64,000 nt of DNA from Alphaproteobacteria bacterium (GCA_024280735.1 JAJRPO010000019.1:18368-82367); one strand, 5' to 3'; positions 33,972 through 43,568 are shown, counted from the stretch's first letter. Numbers and translations: made by a program. The notes: generated by a model from the sequence alone, not told the origin.

Positions 33972-35096
33972 ATGGCAAGTCTTCGCACAGAAATTGATCC
34001 CGACGGAATGCTGGAATATTCGGTGGTTTTCACCGATCGTTCGCTCAACCATATGAGCGCCGCTTTTCAAACGGTCATGCGCGACATCTCTGGCATGTTG
34101 AAAGAGGTGTATAACGCCCAGCACATCGCCCTGATCCCCGGCGGCGGCACCTATGCGATGGAGGCGGTTGCCCGCCAATTCGCCACTGGCCACAAAGCCA
34201 TGGTCATTCGCAACGGCTGGTTCTCTTATCGGTGGACACAGATTTTCGAGACCGGTTTTATCCCGTCAGAAGAAATGGTCTTTAAAGCCCGCCAAACAGG
34301 CAACGAACCGCAAGCCCCGTTTGCGCCTGCGCCCATCGGCGAAGTAACGGCGCGTATCAAGGCGGAAAAGCCGGATGTTTTGTTTGCCGCCCATGTGGAA
34401 ACCGCCTCGGGGATGATGTTGCCGGATGATTACCTGCGTGCGATTGCAGAGGCGCAACATGCGCACGGCGGCTTGTTTGTGCTTGATTGTATCGCATCGG
34501 GTTGCGTCTGGGTTGATATGGTCGAGACGGGCGTTGATGTACTGATCTCCGCGCCGCAAAAGGGCTGGTCGGCCTCCCCTAGTGCTGGCCTGGTGATGAT
34601 GAATGATGCAGCCAAGGCCCGTTGCGATGCGAATAATTCCACCAGCTTCGCCCTTGATCTGAACAAATGGTCTTCGATCATGGAAGCCTATGAAAACGGC
34701 GGTCACGCCTATCACGCCACCATGCCAACCGATGCTTTGCGCGTTTTCCGCGATGTGATGTTGGAAACCCGCGAGATCGGTTTCGCCGACCTTAAGGAAC
34801 GCCAACTTGAAATGGGGCGCCGTGTGCGTGAAATGCTGGTGGCGCGCGGGATCACCTCGGTTGCAGCAAAAGGGTTTGAAGCCCCGGGCGTTGTGGTTTC
34901 CTACACCAATGATCCCGACATTAAATCCGGTGCTAAATTCGCCGCGCAAGGTATGCAGATCGCGGCGGGTGTGCCGCTGCAATGTGACGAACCTGCGGAT
35001 TATTCCAGCTTTCGCCTTGGCCTGTTCGGTCTGGACAAGCTGATGAATATCGACCGTACAATCGCCACGCTGGAGGAGGCACTGGACGCATTTTAA
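33972..35096 (+). CDS. Class V PLP aminotransferase (alanine/ureidoglycine-glyoxylate type)
   Basis: 374 residues. Conserved points are the GGGTYAMEAVARQ segment, an Asp in FVLDCIASG and the PLP lysine in SAPQKGWSASP. Members include serine/alanine-glyoxylate aminotransferases and PucG, the ureidoglycine-glyoxylate aminotransferase of purine breakdown. The divergent purine permease and the nearby uraD support the PucG-like role, by inference. Its stop overlaps that of the convergent ubiH-like gene by 4 bases. Confidence 0.8.
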   Translation: MASLRTEIDPDGMLEYSVVFTDRSLNHMSAAFQTVMRDISGMLKEVYNAQHIALIPGGGTYAMEAVARQFATGHKAMVIRNGWFSYRWTQIFETGFIPSEEMVFKARQTGNEPQAPFAPAPIGEVTARIKAEKPDVLFAAHVETASGMMLPDDYLRAIAEAQHAHGGLFVLDCIASGCVWVDMVETGVDVLISAPQKGWSASPSAGLVMMNDAAKARCDANNSTSFALDLNKWSSIMEAYENGGHAYHATMPTDALRVFRDVMLETREIGFADLKERQLEMGRRVREMLVARGITSVAAKGFEAPGVVVSYTNDPDIKSGAKFAAQGMQIAAGVPLQCDEPADYSSFRLGLFGLDKLMNIDRTIATLEEALDAF

Positions 35097-36292
35097 CGCG
35101 CGCCCAAACCGGCCTTCATTGCTGTGGTTCGCAAGGGCTTGATGTCATACAGGATTTGCAAACCCTTGAGGCGCAAATCCCGCAGGCCTTCACTTTGGGC
35201 AATAGCTGCGCGGTTCAACAGGTCAACCCCGTTGATCCGCGCTGTCACATCTGGCCAACGTTTGCGGGCATAGCGTTCCAGCATGGTGGCGTTGCCAACC
35301 TCGGTTGGATTTTTGACAGATAAATCCAGCAAAGTCTGAATATCTGCCAGCGACATGTTCAAGCCCTGCGCCCCGATTGGCGGCACCACATGGGCGGCCT
35401 CGGCCACCAGCGCGCTGCGCGGCCCAATCATCTGATCGGCCCGTTGCGCAATGATTGGCCACAGACGTTTGTCGCCCTGAACTGTCAGCGGCCCTAGGAT
35501 ATCACAGGCCCGCAGGTTCAGCGCAGTGTTGAAATCACTCTCACCCATCGCCATCAGTTCAGTCGCGTTCGGACCGGTTTCCATCCAGACAACCGCGCTG
35601 TTATAACGGCCCTCGCTATCGGGAAGAGGTACCAGCGTAAACGGCCCCCCGGAGCGGTGAATTTCTGTTGATATATTCTCATGCGGGCGCGGATGACTGA
35701 CACAAAACACCAGCGCCTTTTGGCCGTAGCGCCATGTTTTCACACCAATCCCCAGCATTTCCCGCACCGGAGAGTTACGCCCGTCGGCCCCGACCACCAG
35801 CCGGGCCGCCACTTGCGTGCCATCGGATAACATCACCAGATTTTCAGTCAATCGCGGGGTCATGCGGGTGGTCGCGACACCGGCGCGAAATTCCACAGTG
35901 TCCAGTTCTGCTATCCGGTTCAAAATCTCGCGGCGCAACAACCAGTTTGGCAGGTTCCAGCCAAACGGCAGGTCAGAAATTTCCGACGCATCAAAATCCG
36001 CCAATTTCCGAATAACCCCCGGCGCGCCGCCCGCATCTGCTAGTCGCATGATCTGGAGGGGCGCGGCATAAGGTTCCAAGTGTTGCCAGATGCCCGCATC
36101 TATCAAAGTTTGCCGTGCGGGCTGTAAAAACGCCGTGCTGCGCAGATCGGCGCTGGGGTTTTCCAATTCGGTCACCGGCGGCGTCGGATCAACGCAAATC
36201 ACTGTAAATCCGGCAGCTCCAAAAGCACAAGCAGCGGTCAGTCCGGCAATGCCGCCGCCGCTGACCAGAATATCAGTGTGAAGGCGTTTCAT
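35093..36292 (-). CDS. UbiH/UbiF/COQ6 family FAD-dependent ring hydroxylase
   Basis: 399 residues. FAD-binding GGGIAGLTAACAFGAAG at the N-terminus, the VVGADGRNSPVR motif near residue 170 and the GAQGLNMSLADIQTL segment near residue 310 define the ubiquinone hydroxylase flavoproteins. It probably hydroxylates the benzenoid ring in ubiquinone synthesis; the exact position (C5, C6 or C1) cannot be told from sequence reading. The start lies 3 bases after the end of the broken nucleotidase gene. Confidence 0.85.
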   Translation of the reverse strand: MKRLHTDILVSGGGIAGLTAACAFGAAGFTVICVDPTPPVTELENPSADLRSTAFLQPARQTLIDAGIWQHLEPYAAPLQIMRLADAGGAPGVIRKLADFDASEISDLPFGWNLPNWLLRREILNRIAELDTVEFRAGVATTRMTPRLTENLVMLSDGTQVAARLVVGADGRNSPVREMLGIGVKTWRYGQKALVFCVSHPRPHENISTEIHRSGGPFTLVPLPDSEGRYNSAVVWMETGPNATELMAMGESDFNTALNLRACDILGPLTVQGDKRLWPIIAQRADQMIGPRSALVAEAAHVVPPIGAQGLNMSLADIQTLLDLSVKNPTEVGNATMLERYARKRWPDVTARINGVDLLNRAAIAQSEGLRDLRLKGLQILYDIKPLRTTAMKAGLGAR

Positions 36293-36295
36293 AAT

Positions 36296-36937
36296 CTAAT
36301 CCGCAAGTTGCGACAGGAAATCTGTCAGGTCTTGAGTTTGGTGGTGAATATAGTCACGTGGCGCAGGTGGCCCAACCAAAACCGTGCGCATCCCCATATC
36401 ATGGGGGACTTGCAGATTGCGTGGATCATCCTCGAACATTGCGGCCCTTTGGGTATCAATCCGGTCACGTGCCACAATCACATCATAGGCCTCACGGCTG
36501 GGTTTGGGCAGAAAATCACTATGCTCAATCCCGTAAATCGCATCAAATATCCCGCCAAGACCGCGGCTGTCGAGCACCCGATTGGCGTGGAATTAAGACC
36601 CGTTAGTATAGACAATCTTGCGCCCGGGCAGGTTCTGGATGTGGGTGCGCAATGTCAAATCCTCGACCATATGATCCAAAGAAATATCATGTACTTCAGT
36701 GAGATAGGGCAGGGGGTCAACGTCATGTTCCAGCATCATGCCCGACAGTGTGGTACCGTATTTCCGCCAATAGTGATCGCGCAGATGGTTGGCGCGGGCA
36801 TGATCCACCTTGAGTTCGCGCATCACATATTCGGTCATCTTCACCTCAATCTGGTCAAACAACGCGGCCTCTGGCGGGTACAGCGTGTTATCGAGATCAA
36901 AGACCCAATGGGTGACATGGGAAAAGGCGTTTTTCAT
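36296..36937 (-). pseudogene. Pyrimidine 5'-nucleotidase (HAD family) interrupted by an in-frame stop
   Basis: The frame starts MKNAFSHVTHWVFDLDNTLYPP (HAD motif I, DLDNT) and reads to IVYTNGS (motif II), then meets TAA at 36593-36595. It continues in the same frame with FHANRVLDSRGLGG through motif III/IV (PKPSREAY, FEDDPRNL) to a normal stop. With the stop read through it is 213 codons, the usual size of SDT1/YjjG-type pyrimidine 5'-nucleotidases. A single CAA-to-TAA change would explain it. A sequencing error or recent inactivation are both possible. Confidence 0.8.
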
Positions 36938-37075
36938 GGGGGTAGAATAGGGATTTGCCCCCTTGTTCACCAGCGAATTCCGCGTTCTTTGCGGCAAAAG
37001 CGCTTTTTCTGTTTGCGGTGATTGCGCAGCGCGTATTCGAACGGTAATAAACAATGGTATACAGGTGGGTAAGAA

Positions 37076-37840
37076 ATGAACGCTTTAAAGAAAATCAACG
37101 ACGCGAAAAAACTGTTGGTCGAGGCTCGCAACGAACTTGTGGGTATGCTGCAAAATGAGCGCAGCCGGAAACGCGGGGCTATCCTGCGTGAATTGCACAC
37201 GCTGTCCAATATGTTGGGCGAGGGTGGCACCTATTTTTCCCAGGCTGGTCAGGACCGTGTTATCGACAAACTGTTGGGGCAAAAAACCGCAGGCGTGTTT
37301 GTTGATATTGGCGGATATGACGGGGTGACGGGGTCCAACTCGCTATTTTTTGAGGTGTTTCGCGGTTGGTCCGGTGTTCTTGTTGAACCTTCGCCCACCC
37401 AGCTACGCTTGGCAGAACAAGTGCGGCGCTGCCCCTGTCTTGGCTATGCGGTGGCGGGCGTCGCGGGCAGTGCGGAATTTATGGAAGTGACTTCGGGTTT
37501 CACGCAAATGAGCGGGTTTCTTGACAGTTATGACCGTGATCTGTTGGCGCGGGTGCGCGGGGATGCGCGACACAAAGAGGTCGTTCACACTCTGGATACC
37601 AAACCCTTGGCCGAAATCCTGACTGCGCGTGGTATTTCCCGGATTGATTACTTGTCGCTGGATGTGGAGGGGGGGGAGATGGATATTTTACAATCCTTCC
37701 CGTTTGACGATTTTGATATTGAATTGTGGAGCATTGAAAACAATAGTCAAAGCAGCGAAATGCCAGAGTTGATGCGCGATCGTGGCTTTGATCTAATCGA
37801 ATTTTCTGGCGTGGATGACCTGTTTCGCAAGCGCCGTTAA
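37076..37840 (+). CDS. FkbM family methyltransferase
   Basis: 254 residues. After a helical N-terminal 60 residues, FSQAGQDRVIDKLL and VFVDIGGYDGVTGSNS give the SAM-binding motif I of FkbM enzymes, and DYLSLDVEGGEMDIL the later motif. Such enzymes O-methylate sugars or small molecules, often in surface glycan clusters. It precedes a GntR gene by 15 bases, possibly on one transcript; their link is unclear. Confidence 0.88.
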   Translation: MNALKKINDAKKLLVEARNELVGMLQNERSRKRGAILRELHTLSNMLGEGGTYFSQAGQDRVIDKLLGQKTAGVFVDIGGYDGVTGSNSLFFEVFRGWSGVLVEPSPTQLRLAEQVRRCPCLGYAVAGVAGSAEFMEVTSGFTQMSGFLDSYDRDLLARVRGDARHKEVVHTLDTKPLAEILTARGISRIDYLSLDVEGGEMDILQSFPFDDFDIELWSIENNSQSSEMPELMRDRGFDLIEFSGVDDLFRKRR

Positions 37841-37855
37841 TCGCCCAAGGAGGCA

Positions 37856-38512
37856 ATGATGTCCGTAAAGAATGATCCAAAAGATGCATATTCGCTGATC
37901 CTGAATGCCATTGATATGGGGGATTATGGTCCGGGTGATCGGTTGGTTGAATCTGATCTTGCGGAACGGTTCGGTGTGTCGCGCACGCCTGTGCGCGAGG
38001 CATTGCAACGTTTGGAAACCGAGGCGATGCTCAGCCGGGACGGGCGCTCGCTGATAGTTGCCTCGCTTGATCACAACCAGATCGCGGAGTTTTACGAGGT
38101 GCGTTCGCAGCTTGAAGGATTGGCCGCTGCTTTGGCTGCGAAACATGCCTCCGATGAGGAAATTCGCGTGTTGTTTGGTATGATTGAGGCAGATCGAAAA
38201 GTTGCCAATGACCCCAAGCAGTTGTCACGGGCAAATCGGCGATTCCACAATCAGATACATCTGGCCAGCCGCAACCGTTATCTGGTGCGCCAATTGGAAA
38301 TGGTACATCGCTCGATGGCATTGCTGACAGTAACATCACTGGCCGCTGCCGGGCGTGGGCAACAATCCCTGGATGAACATTTTGCAATTGTAGAGGCAAT
38401 TTCCAAACGCCTGCCAGAGGAAGCAGATGCCGCGGTTCGGCGCCATCTATCGCTCGCATTTGAAACCCGTTTGCGTATTGATGCGAGTGGTATTGGGGCG
38501 GTTGGAAAATAG
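37856..38512 (+). CDS. GntR family regulator (FCD/FadR subgroup)
   Basis: 218 residues; two ATGs in tandem (MMSVKND) follow AAGGAGG, and the second has better spacing. The winged helix (GDRLVESDLAERFGVSRTPVREAL) is classic, and an FCD effector domain follows (EVRSQLEGLAAALAA, metal-binding His residues in NRRFHNQIH and DEHFAIVEA). FCD regulators sense small organic acids. Its target is not evident; its operator could be tested against the palindromes before sucC. Confidence 0.92.
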   Translation: MMSVKNDPKDAYSLILNAIDMGDYGPGDRLVESDLAERFGVSRTPVREALQRLETEAMLSRDGRSLIVASLDHNQIAEFYEVRSQLEGLAAALAAKHASDEEIRVLFGMIEADRKVANDPKQLSRANRRFHNQIHLASRNRYLVRQLEMVHRSMALLTVTSLAAAGRGQQSLDEHFAIVEAISKRLPEEADAAVRRHLSLAFETRLRIDASGIGAVGK

Positions 38513-38516
38513 TCGG

Positions 38517-40412
38517 CTATTCCCGAACCGCAGTCAGGCGGTCAATTTCGGCCTGATATTCACGGTCATTAATGCCATGCTGGGTTTTATCCCAATAGGC
38601 CGGTCTGGCAAACAGCTCGTACAAAGCTTTGTAGGCAGCAAATGATCCAATAGGCCAATAGAACAACATCATCGGCAAGAACTTAATCAGCCTTGGTTCT
38701 CCCCGTTGCCGCAAGGCGACAAGGCCAAGCACCAGCAATAGGATTTCAGTGGCAACAAAAGCTGTAACCAGCGCATTTAGAAACAGCGGTGAAACAGTTT
38801 GGTAAATGGGCAGTTCCACCCCGAAAGTAAATACCCATAGTGGCAGAACAAGCGGCGCTGCGGCGAATGAAGTAAATGTGCCCAAGAATAGAACATGAAA
38901 CACAACAAACCCCAACGGCCCCAGACTGCGCCATAAATCCAACGGGTGGCGCATATGGGTGATCCAAGTTTGCAAGAACCCCTTGAGCCAGCGAGAACGT
39001 TGCTTCACCCAAGGCACCATGCGGTAATTGGCCTCCTCATAGGTGGTGGCGGGCGCGCAAATACAGCGCATTCCCTGCCGATGTAATCGCATACCCAAAT
39101 CGGCATCTTCTGTCACGTTATGGGCATCCCACCGCCCCAATGCCTCCAGCTTGTCGCGCTTGAAAAATACCGAAGTACCGCCAAGCGGAATGGGTAACCC
39201 CATCCGCTGCAAGCCCGGTAAAACAACGCGGAACAGGATGGCGTATTCAATGGTAAAGCAACGGGATAACCAATTGGTTTCACTGTTATAATAATCAAGC
39301 CGGCATTGCACACAGGCGACATCATCCGCCGCGTTTTCAAAGCTGCTGGCCACGCGATAGAGTTGATCCGGCTCTGGCGCGTCCTCCGCATCATAGACGC
39401 CGATGATGTCTCCCCGGCAGAAATCCATAGCATAATTCAGCGCCCGTGGCTTGGTTTGCAACCGGTTTTCCGGAATTTCGATACTGCGCATCCAATAAGG
39501 CAAGTGGCGCGCCGCCAAATGTTTCTTGGTCTCGGTGTCGCTGGCCTCATATACTAGGCAAATTTCCAGCAACTCCTTTGGGTAAACCAGCGCGGACATA
39601 CGTTCAACCAGCCGATCCAGAATGTCGCTTTCATGCAGCAGGGGTACAAGGATCGAGATTTTCGGCAATTTTTCGGCACGGGCAGATGGGGGAGCGATAT
39701 TTCTGCCACGCCAAAACGAAATCAGAGTCATGAGTTTGAAAGAACTATTCGCAATCAAGGCGATGAGTATCCAGCCTAACAGGCCTGCCATCACAAAGGT
39801 GGGCGCGATGGTTGCACCTGTAATCAACGTGATCAAAAGAAACCAACCGATTATTTTGGGTTTACGTCCAGACCACCCGCGTGTTGACAGTTGCTTTGGG
39901 CAGCGCAGGTTTGCGGCCTCTGATAACGGCTCTGAAAATGCGGATTGATAATACCTTAATATGGCTTCTCGCGACGCGAGGACAAATTGCAAGCTTTGGG
40001 ATATTTCCGCGAGTGCATCCGTTACGTTTCCCATTTGCATAGGGTCCGAAATTGCAACCACCAAAGTGTCATCCATTTGTTTCCACAACAAAAAACCGTT
40101 CCGAATGCCTATTTCGGGTGCAATCAACCGGCCCAGAAAGTTGGCAGGCGGTTCAGCGTCCAAATCAATGACTGGCAGGGCAGATTGTTCCGACAACGCC
40201 GCAATAACCGAGGATTCATCAGCATAGCCCAAACCTTGCAACATCTCGCCAAGGTGTAAATCTTCATGTTGTTGGCGTACCAGCGCCTTGAACAAATCGC
40301 CCGCGTCCAACTGGCCGTCCGCCACCAAAATGTCACCGATACGCCGCTCCTGACGCGGGGGCTGTGGTTTGACAGGGTATTCCCTGTTCAGATTACTGGC
40401 ATTCAAAGACAT
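38517..40412 (-). CDS. MshEN-domain GT2 glycosyltransferase
   Basis: 631 residues. Residues 25-155 resemble the MshE/GspE N-terminal domain (RIGDILVADGQLDAGDLFKAL, then DPMQMGNVTDAL), which in other proteins binds cyclic-di-GMP. Two membrane helices follow near 190-225, then a GT2 domain with VYDAEDAPEPDQL (DxD-like), TEDADLGMRL and QRSRWLKGF (the QxxRW motif of processive synthases), and a C-terminal membrane block. It is likely a membrane glycan synthase regulated through the N-terminal module. It converges with the GntR gene 4 bases away. Confidence 0.85.
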   Translation of the reverse strand: MSLNASNLNREYPVKPQPPRQERRIGDILVADGQLDAGDLFKALVRQQHEDLHLGEMLQGLGYADESSVIAALSEQSALPVIDLDAEPPANFLGRLIAPEIGIRNGFLLWKQMDDTLVVAISDPMQMGNVTDALAEISQSLQFVLASREAILRYYQSAFSEPLSEAANLRCPKQLSTRGWSGRKPKIIGWFLLITLITGATIAPTFVMAGLLGWILIALIANSSFKLMTLISFWRGRNIAPPSARAEKLPKISILVPLLHESDILDRLVERMSALVYPKELLEICLVYEASDTETKKHLAARHLPYWMRSIEIPENRLQTKPRALNYAMDFCRGDIIGVYDAEDAPEPDQLYRVASSFENAADDVACVQCRLDYYNSETNWLSRCFTIEYAILFRVVLPGLQRMGLPIPLGGTSVFFKRDKLEALGRWDAHNVTEDADLGMRLHRQGMRCICAPATTYEEANYRMVPWVKQRSRWLKGFLQTWITHMRHPLDLWRSLGPLGFVVFHVLFLGTFTSFAAAPLVLPLWVFTFGVELPIYQTVSPLFLNALVTAFVATEILLLVLGLVALRQRGEPRLIKFLPMMLFYWPIGSFAAYKALYELFARPAYWDKTQHGINDREYQAEIDRLTAVRE

Positions 40413-40505
40413 GTGCTGACCTATTTAGCTAGGTCAAGTTTTGCGCGTCTTAGTTAATTTGTTGTTAAAGTACCAAAAATTTGGTCAGGAAAATCGGTTT
40501 TTACA

Positions 40506-41666
40506 TCACATCGATGCAACAAAGCGTTCAAACAGGTAGAAACTATCTTGCGGGCCGGGGCTGGCCTCGGGGTGATGCTGTACCGAAAATACGGGGCGAT
40601 CTTTCATGCGAATGCCGCAATTTGATCCATCAAACAGCGACACATGGGTTTCAATCACACCCGCCGGCAAGCTGTCACTATCCACTGCAAAACCGTGGTT
40701 CATAGAGGTGATTTCGACTTTGCCGGTTTCCATGTCTTTGACCGGATGATTAGCCCCGTGGTGCCCATGGTTCATCTTGAGCGTTTCACCACCCAAAGCA
40801 AGGGCAAGCATTTGATGTCCAAGGCATATTCCGAATATTGGCAGGTCTGTAGTCTCCAGAACTTCGCGGATCATTGGCACCGCGTATTCACCGGTGGCCG
40901 CCGGATCTCCGGGGCCATTAGACAAGAAAATGCCCTTTGGATTATGGGCCAAAATCTCCTCGGCAGTTGCGGAGGCGGGCAATACCGTGACGTCACATCC
41001 GGCAGAGGCGAGGCAGCGCAGGATATTTCGTTTGGCCCCAAAATCAACGGCCACAACCTTCAGGCCCTTGGTGTCCCGTTTGGGGTATCCATCCGGCCAG
41101 GCCCACCGCTGTTCGTCCCAAGTATAGGATTGGGCGCAAGTGACCTCTTTCGCCAAATCCTGGCCTTCCAACCCGGCAAAATCGCGTGCTTTTTGCAACA
41201 GGGCAGGCAGATCAAACACGCCGTCGGCAGCATGGGCAATTGCCACATGCGGCGCACCTTGTTGGCGGATGGCACGGGTCAGGCGGCGTGTATCAATGCC
41301 GCCAACGCCAATGCGGCCCCGTTTGGCCAGCCAAGCAGATAAAGTTTGTTCCGAACGCCAATTTGACGGCTCTGTTGGATCCCATTTTACGATCATTGCA
41401 CGGGCCACCGGATCCGCGGTTTCGTCGTCCTCAGCCGTGACGCCTGTGTTGCCAATATGGGGAAAGGTGAATGTGATCGCTTGCCCCGCATAAGACGGGT
41501 CGGTCATGATTTCCTGATAGCCGGTCATCGCTGTGTTAAAGCAGAGTTCGGCCTGAATCACCCCCGTCGCCCCAAAGCCGCGCCCATAAAAGGTTGTGCC
41601 ATCTGCCAAGACTAGGCAAGCTGTTGGAATGTCGTTGTTTTCTGGTGTGGGGGCGGGGGCGTTCAT
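40506..41666 (-). CDS. carA: Carbamoyl-phosphate synthase small subunit
   Basis: 386 residues from the ATG giving MNAPAPTPENNDIPT. The N-terminal GRGFGATGVIQAELCFNT domain and the amidotransferase motif FGICLGHQMLALA with HHPEASPGPQD are present. It supplies ammonia from glutamine for carbamoyl phosphate used in arginine and pyrimidine synthesis. carB is not adjacent. Confidence 0.96.
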   Translation of the reverse strand: MNAPAPTPENNDIPTACLVLADGTTFYGRGFGATGVIQAELCFNTAMTGYQEIMTDPSYAGQAITFTFPHIGNTGVTAEDDETADPVARAMIVKWDPTEPSNWRSEQTLSAWLAKRGRIGVGGIDTRRLTRAIRQQGAPHVAIAHAADGVFDLPALLQKARDFAGLEGQDLAKEVTCAQSYTWDEQRWAWPDGYPKRDTKGLKVVAVDFGAKRNILRCLASAGCDVTVLPASATAEEILAHNPKGIFLSNGPGDPAATGEYAVPMIREVLETTDLPIFGICLGHQMLALALGGETLKMNHGHHGANHPVKDMETGKVEITSMNHGFAVDSDSLPAGVIETHVSLFDGSNCGIRMKDRPVFSVQHHPEASPGPQDSFYLFERFVASM

Positions 41667-41844
41667 CGGTGTGACCTTTGGCAAATTTGCGTGAAACTAC
41701 GCTTGTGTGCCAAATTGGTCAAGCGAAAGGCGAAAATGAAATGTGTAATCATTACAGCGGCTTAATTCTGAAAATCTTCATTGTCTTGTTGGGAAAATAC
41801 TTGTAAATTGGGAGCTTACACGTGAAAACCGGGAGAGTTTCATC

Positions 41845-42297
41845 ATGCGTGATCGACTTAATGCAGCGCTAAAAACTGCTATGCTCGACAGAGACAAAAA
41901 TCGGCTGGCAACCCTGCGGTTGGTAAATGCAGCCATCAAGGACCGTGACATCGCTGTGCGCAGCGATGGCAATTATGATGGCATTGCCGATGACGCAATT
42001 TTGGCTGTGATGTCCAAAATGGTAAAGCAGCGCGTGGACAGTGCCAAGATTTACGACGAGGCTGGTCGGCTGGAGTTGGCCGAGCAAGAACGCAGTGAAA
42101 TCGGCGTGATTGAGGATTTCTTGCCCAAGCAACTGTCGGAGGATGAAATCCGTATTGCGGTGCAAAAGGCGATTACCGAAACTGGCGCCGGTTCGATCCG
42201 TGATATGGGCCGTGTCATGGGCACGCTCAAGGCGGCTTACGCTGGCAAGATGGATTTCGGCAAAGCTGGCGGTGCGGTTAAGGAACTGTTGGGCTAA
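41845..42297 (+). CDS. GatB/YqeY domain protein
   Basis: 150 residues. LRDRLNAALKTAMLDRDKNRLATLRLVNAAIKD (key residues) and DFLPKQLSEDEI are hallmarks of YqeY, which resembles the tail domain of GatB and is thought to touch tRNA. It diverges from carA, as commonly seen in Rhodobacterales. Confidence 0.92.
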   Translation: MRDRLNAALKTAMLDRDKNRLATLRLVNAAIKDRDIAVRSDGNYDGIADDAILAVMSKMVKQRVDSAKIYDEAGRLELAEQERSEIGVIEDFLPKQLSEDEIRIAVQKAITETGAGSIRDMGRVMGTLKAAYAGKMDFGKAGGAVKELLG

Positions 42298-42302
42298 CCG
42301 CC

Positions 42303-42707
42303 CTATGGGTACTTCATTCTTGATTTCGCCGCTTTGATTTTGCCCGCCTTTTTCTTACTTTTGGCAACGGCGGTCCACTCATAGGTGTGGCTGCCGGAGG
42401 GCGGGCAGGGGCTTTTGTATTTAAAGGCACCTGATTTAACCGTATCACCACCTTTGTAGGTCACAACACCGCCGCCATGTTTGTAATTCGATGCATCCCG
42501 GTCTTTCAGGATAAAGCGAATGTATTTGGTGCCGTCGGGCACGTCTTTCAACACAAAAACCGGACTTTTTACCCGATTAGGCTTGCCGCTGGTACATAGT
42601 TTCAGGCCATTCCAGTCAAATGTGAAAGAGAATGCAGCTGCCGATTGCGGCAGGAGGCTGGCCGCCAACAGAACCGCAAATGCTTGTGCTTTGGTTTGAT
42701 TATTCAT
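42303..42707 (-). CDS. Secreted PEBP-like (YbhB/YbcL) protein
   Basis: 134 residues. A signal peptide ends near QSAAAFSF. The following chain has the PEBP pattern KYIRFILKDRDASNYKHGGG and SPCPPSGSHTYEWTAVA, where the second is the phospholipid-binding CPPSG-H segment. It is shorter than most members and ends in a Lys-rich tail (AKSKKKAGKIKAAKSRMK). Function in this group is unclear. Confidence 0.65.
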   Translation of the reverse strand: MNNQTKAQAFAVLLAASLLPQSAAAFSFTFDWNGLKLCTSGKPNRVKSPVFVLKDVPDGTKYIRFILKDRDASNYKHGGGVVTYKGGDTVKSGAFKYKSPCPPSGSHTYEWTAVAKSKKKAGKIKAAKSRMKYP

Positions 42708-42731
42708 TATAAACTTCCCTATATGTTCAAA

Positions 42732-43568
42732 TTATTCCAGCGAACGCCATGGTTTTGGCATCAATACCCAGCGCCCATTCACAAAGATCAGCCCGTCATA
42801 GGCCAAGCCGGTGGTTTCGCCGGATTTTACAAATTTAAACCGCACGATGGGTTGGTTTGCAATAAAAAATGGCGTGACTTTGCGATAGCCACCCGGGAAA
42901 GCATCCGCCGCAACGGCGCGGGATTTCAGTTTTCCGGTGGTTGTTATGACCGTATATAGCTCCACATGTTCAGGCTTGGGGCCGATTTCCACGCCAGGGG
43001 TAAACATGCTGTTGTAATTAGCCACCAATTTGCTGGCCAAAGGATCGGCGTAAACCGCGCGGATTTCTGCCTCTGTGGGCTTTAAGGCAGCAGTCAGGGC
43101 GGCGCGATCAGCATCGGGTTCAAAGAACCGCAACAGAACGTCGCGGGCCGGTGGGCTGGGCACGACATATTCGGTTTTGGCCGTAATTACAGGGGCCGGC
43201 GCAGTCGGGGCTGGTGAGGCCGTTGAGGGGGCCGCAACGATTGCTGTTGGTGCAGGCGCGGGTAATTGCGCCACGGCAAAACTCTCGACTACCTGTTGTA
43301 ACGGGGCTGTTGGGGCTTGCGCGCACATGGCCTTCAAAGCCTCGAACATGCCGTTCAAATGATCCGCTGTAATAACACGCGGTTGCCCGTCGGTTTTTGC
43401 CAGATATCCGGACGCCCAGAAAACCACCAGCGTTTTATCTCCCACATCGCCTGACAGAATAACCTCGTCACAAGGGGCGGATGGATCAAAGGAATCGCGC
43501 CCTGCAAAAGCAGATGTAGCGGATAATCCGATTAGGGATTGCAGGAGTACTAGAAACAGAATGCGCAA
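42732..43568 (-). CDS. Secreted protein with HdeA-like domain and Ala/Pro linker
   Basis: 278 residues if started at the TTG giving (M)RILFLVLLQSLIG, which has AGAGGTGG just upstream and begins a signal peptide ending SAFAG; an upstream longer frame lacks these. Residues about 27-82 (PCDEVILSG…AMCAQAP) resemble the acid-stress HdeA family. A Pro/Ala/Thr-rich linker follows, then a 130-residue domain not recognised (YNSMFTPGVEIGPKPEH, VKSGETTGLAYDGLIFVNGRW). Likely periplasmic or outer envelope. It precedes the PEBP-like gene by 24 bases. Confidence 0.6.
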   Translation of the reverse strand: MRILFLVLLQSLIGLSATSAFAGRDSFDPSAPCDEVILSGDVGDKTLVVFWASGYLAKTDGQPRVITADHLNGMFEALKAMCAQAPTAPLQQVVESFAVAQLPAPAPTAIVAAPSTASPAPTAPAPVITAKTEYVVPSPPARDVLLRFFEPDADRAALTAALKPTEAEIRAVYADPLASKLVANYNSMFTPGVEIGPKPEHVELYTVITTTGKLKSRAVAADAFPGGYRKVTPFFIANQPIVRFKFVKSGETTGLAYDGLIFVNGRWVLMPKPWRSLE

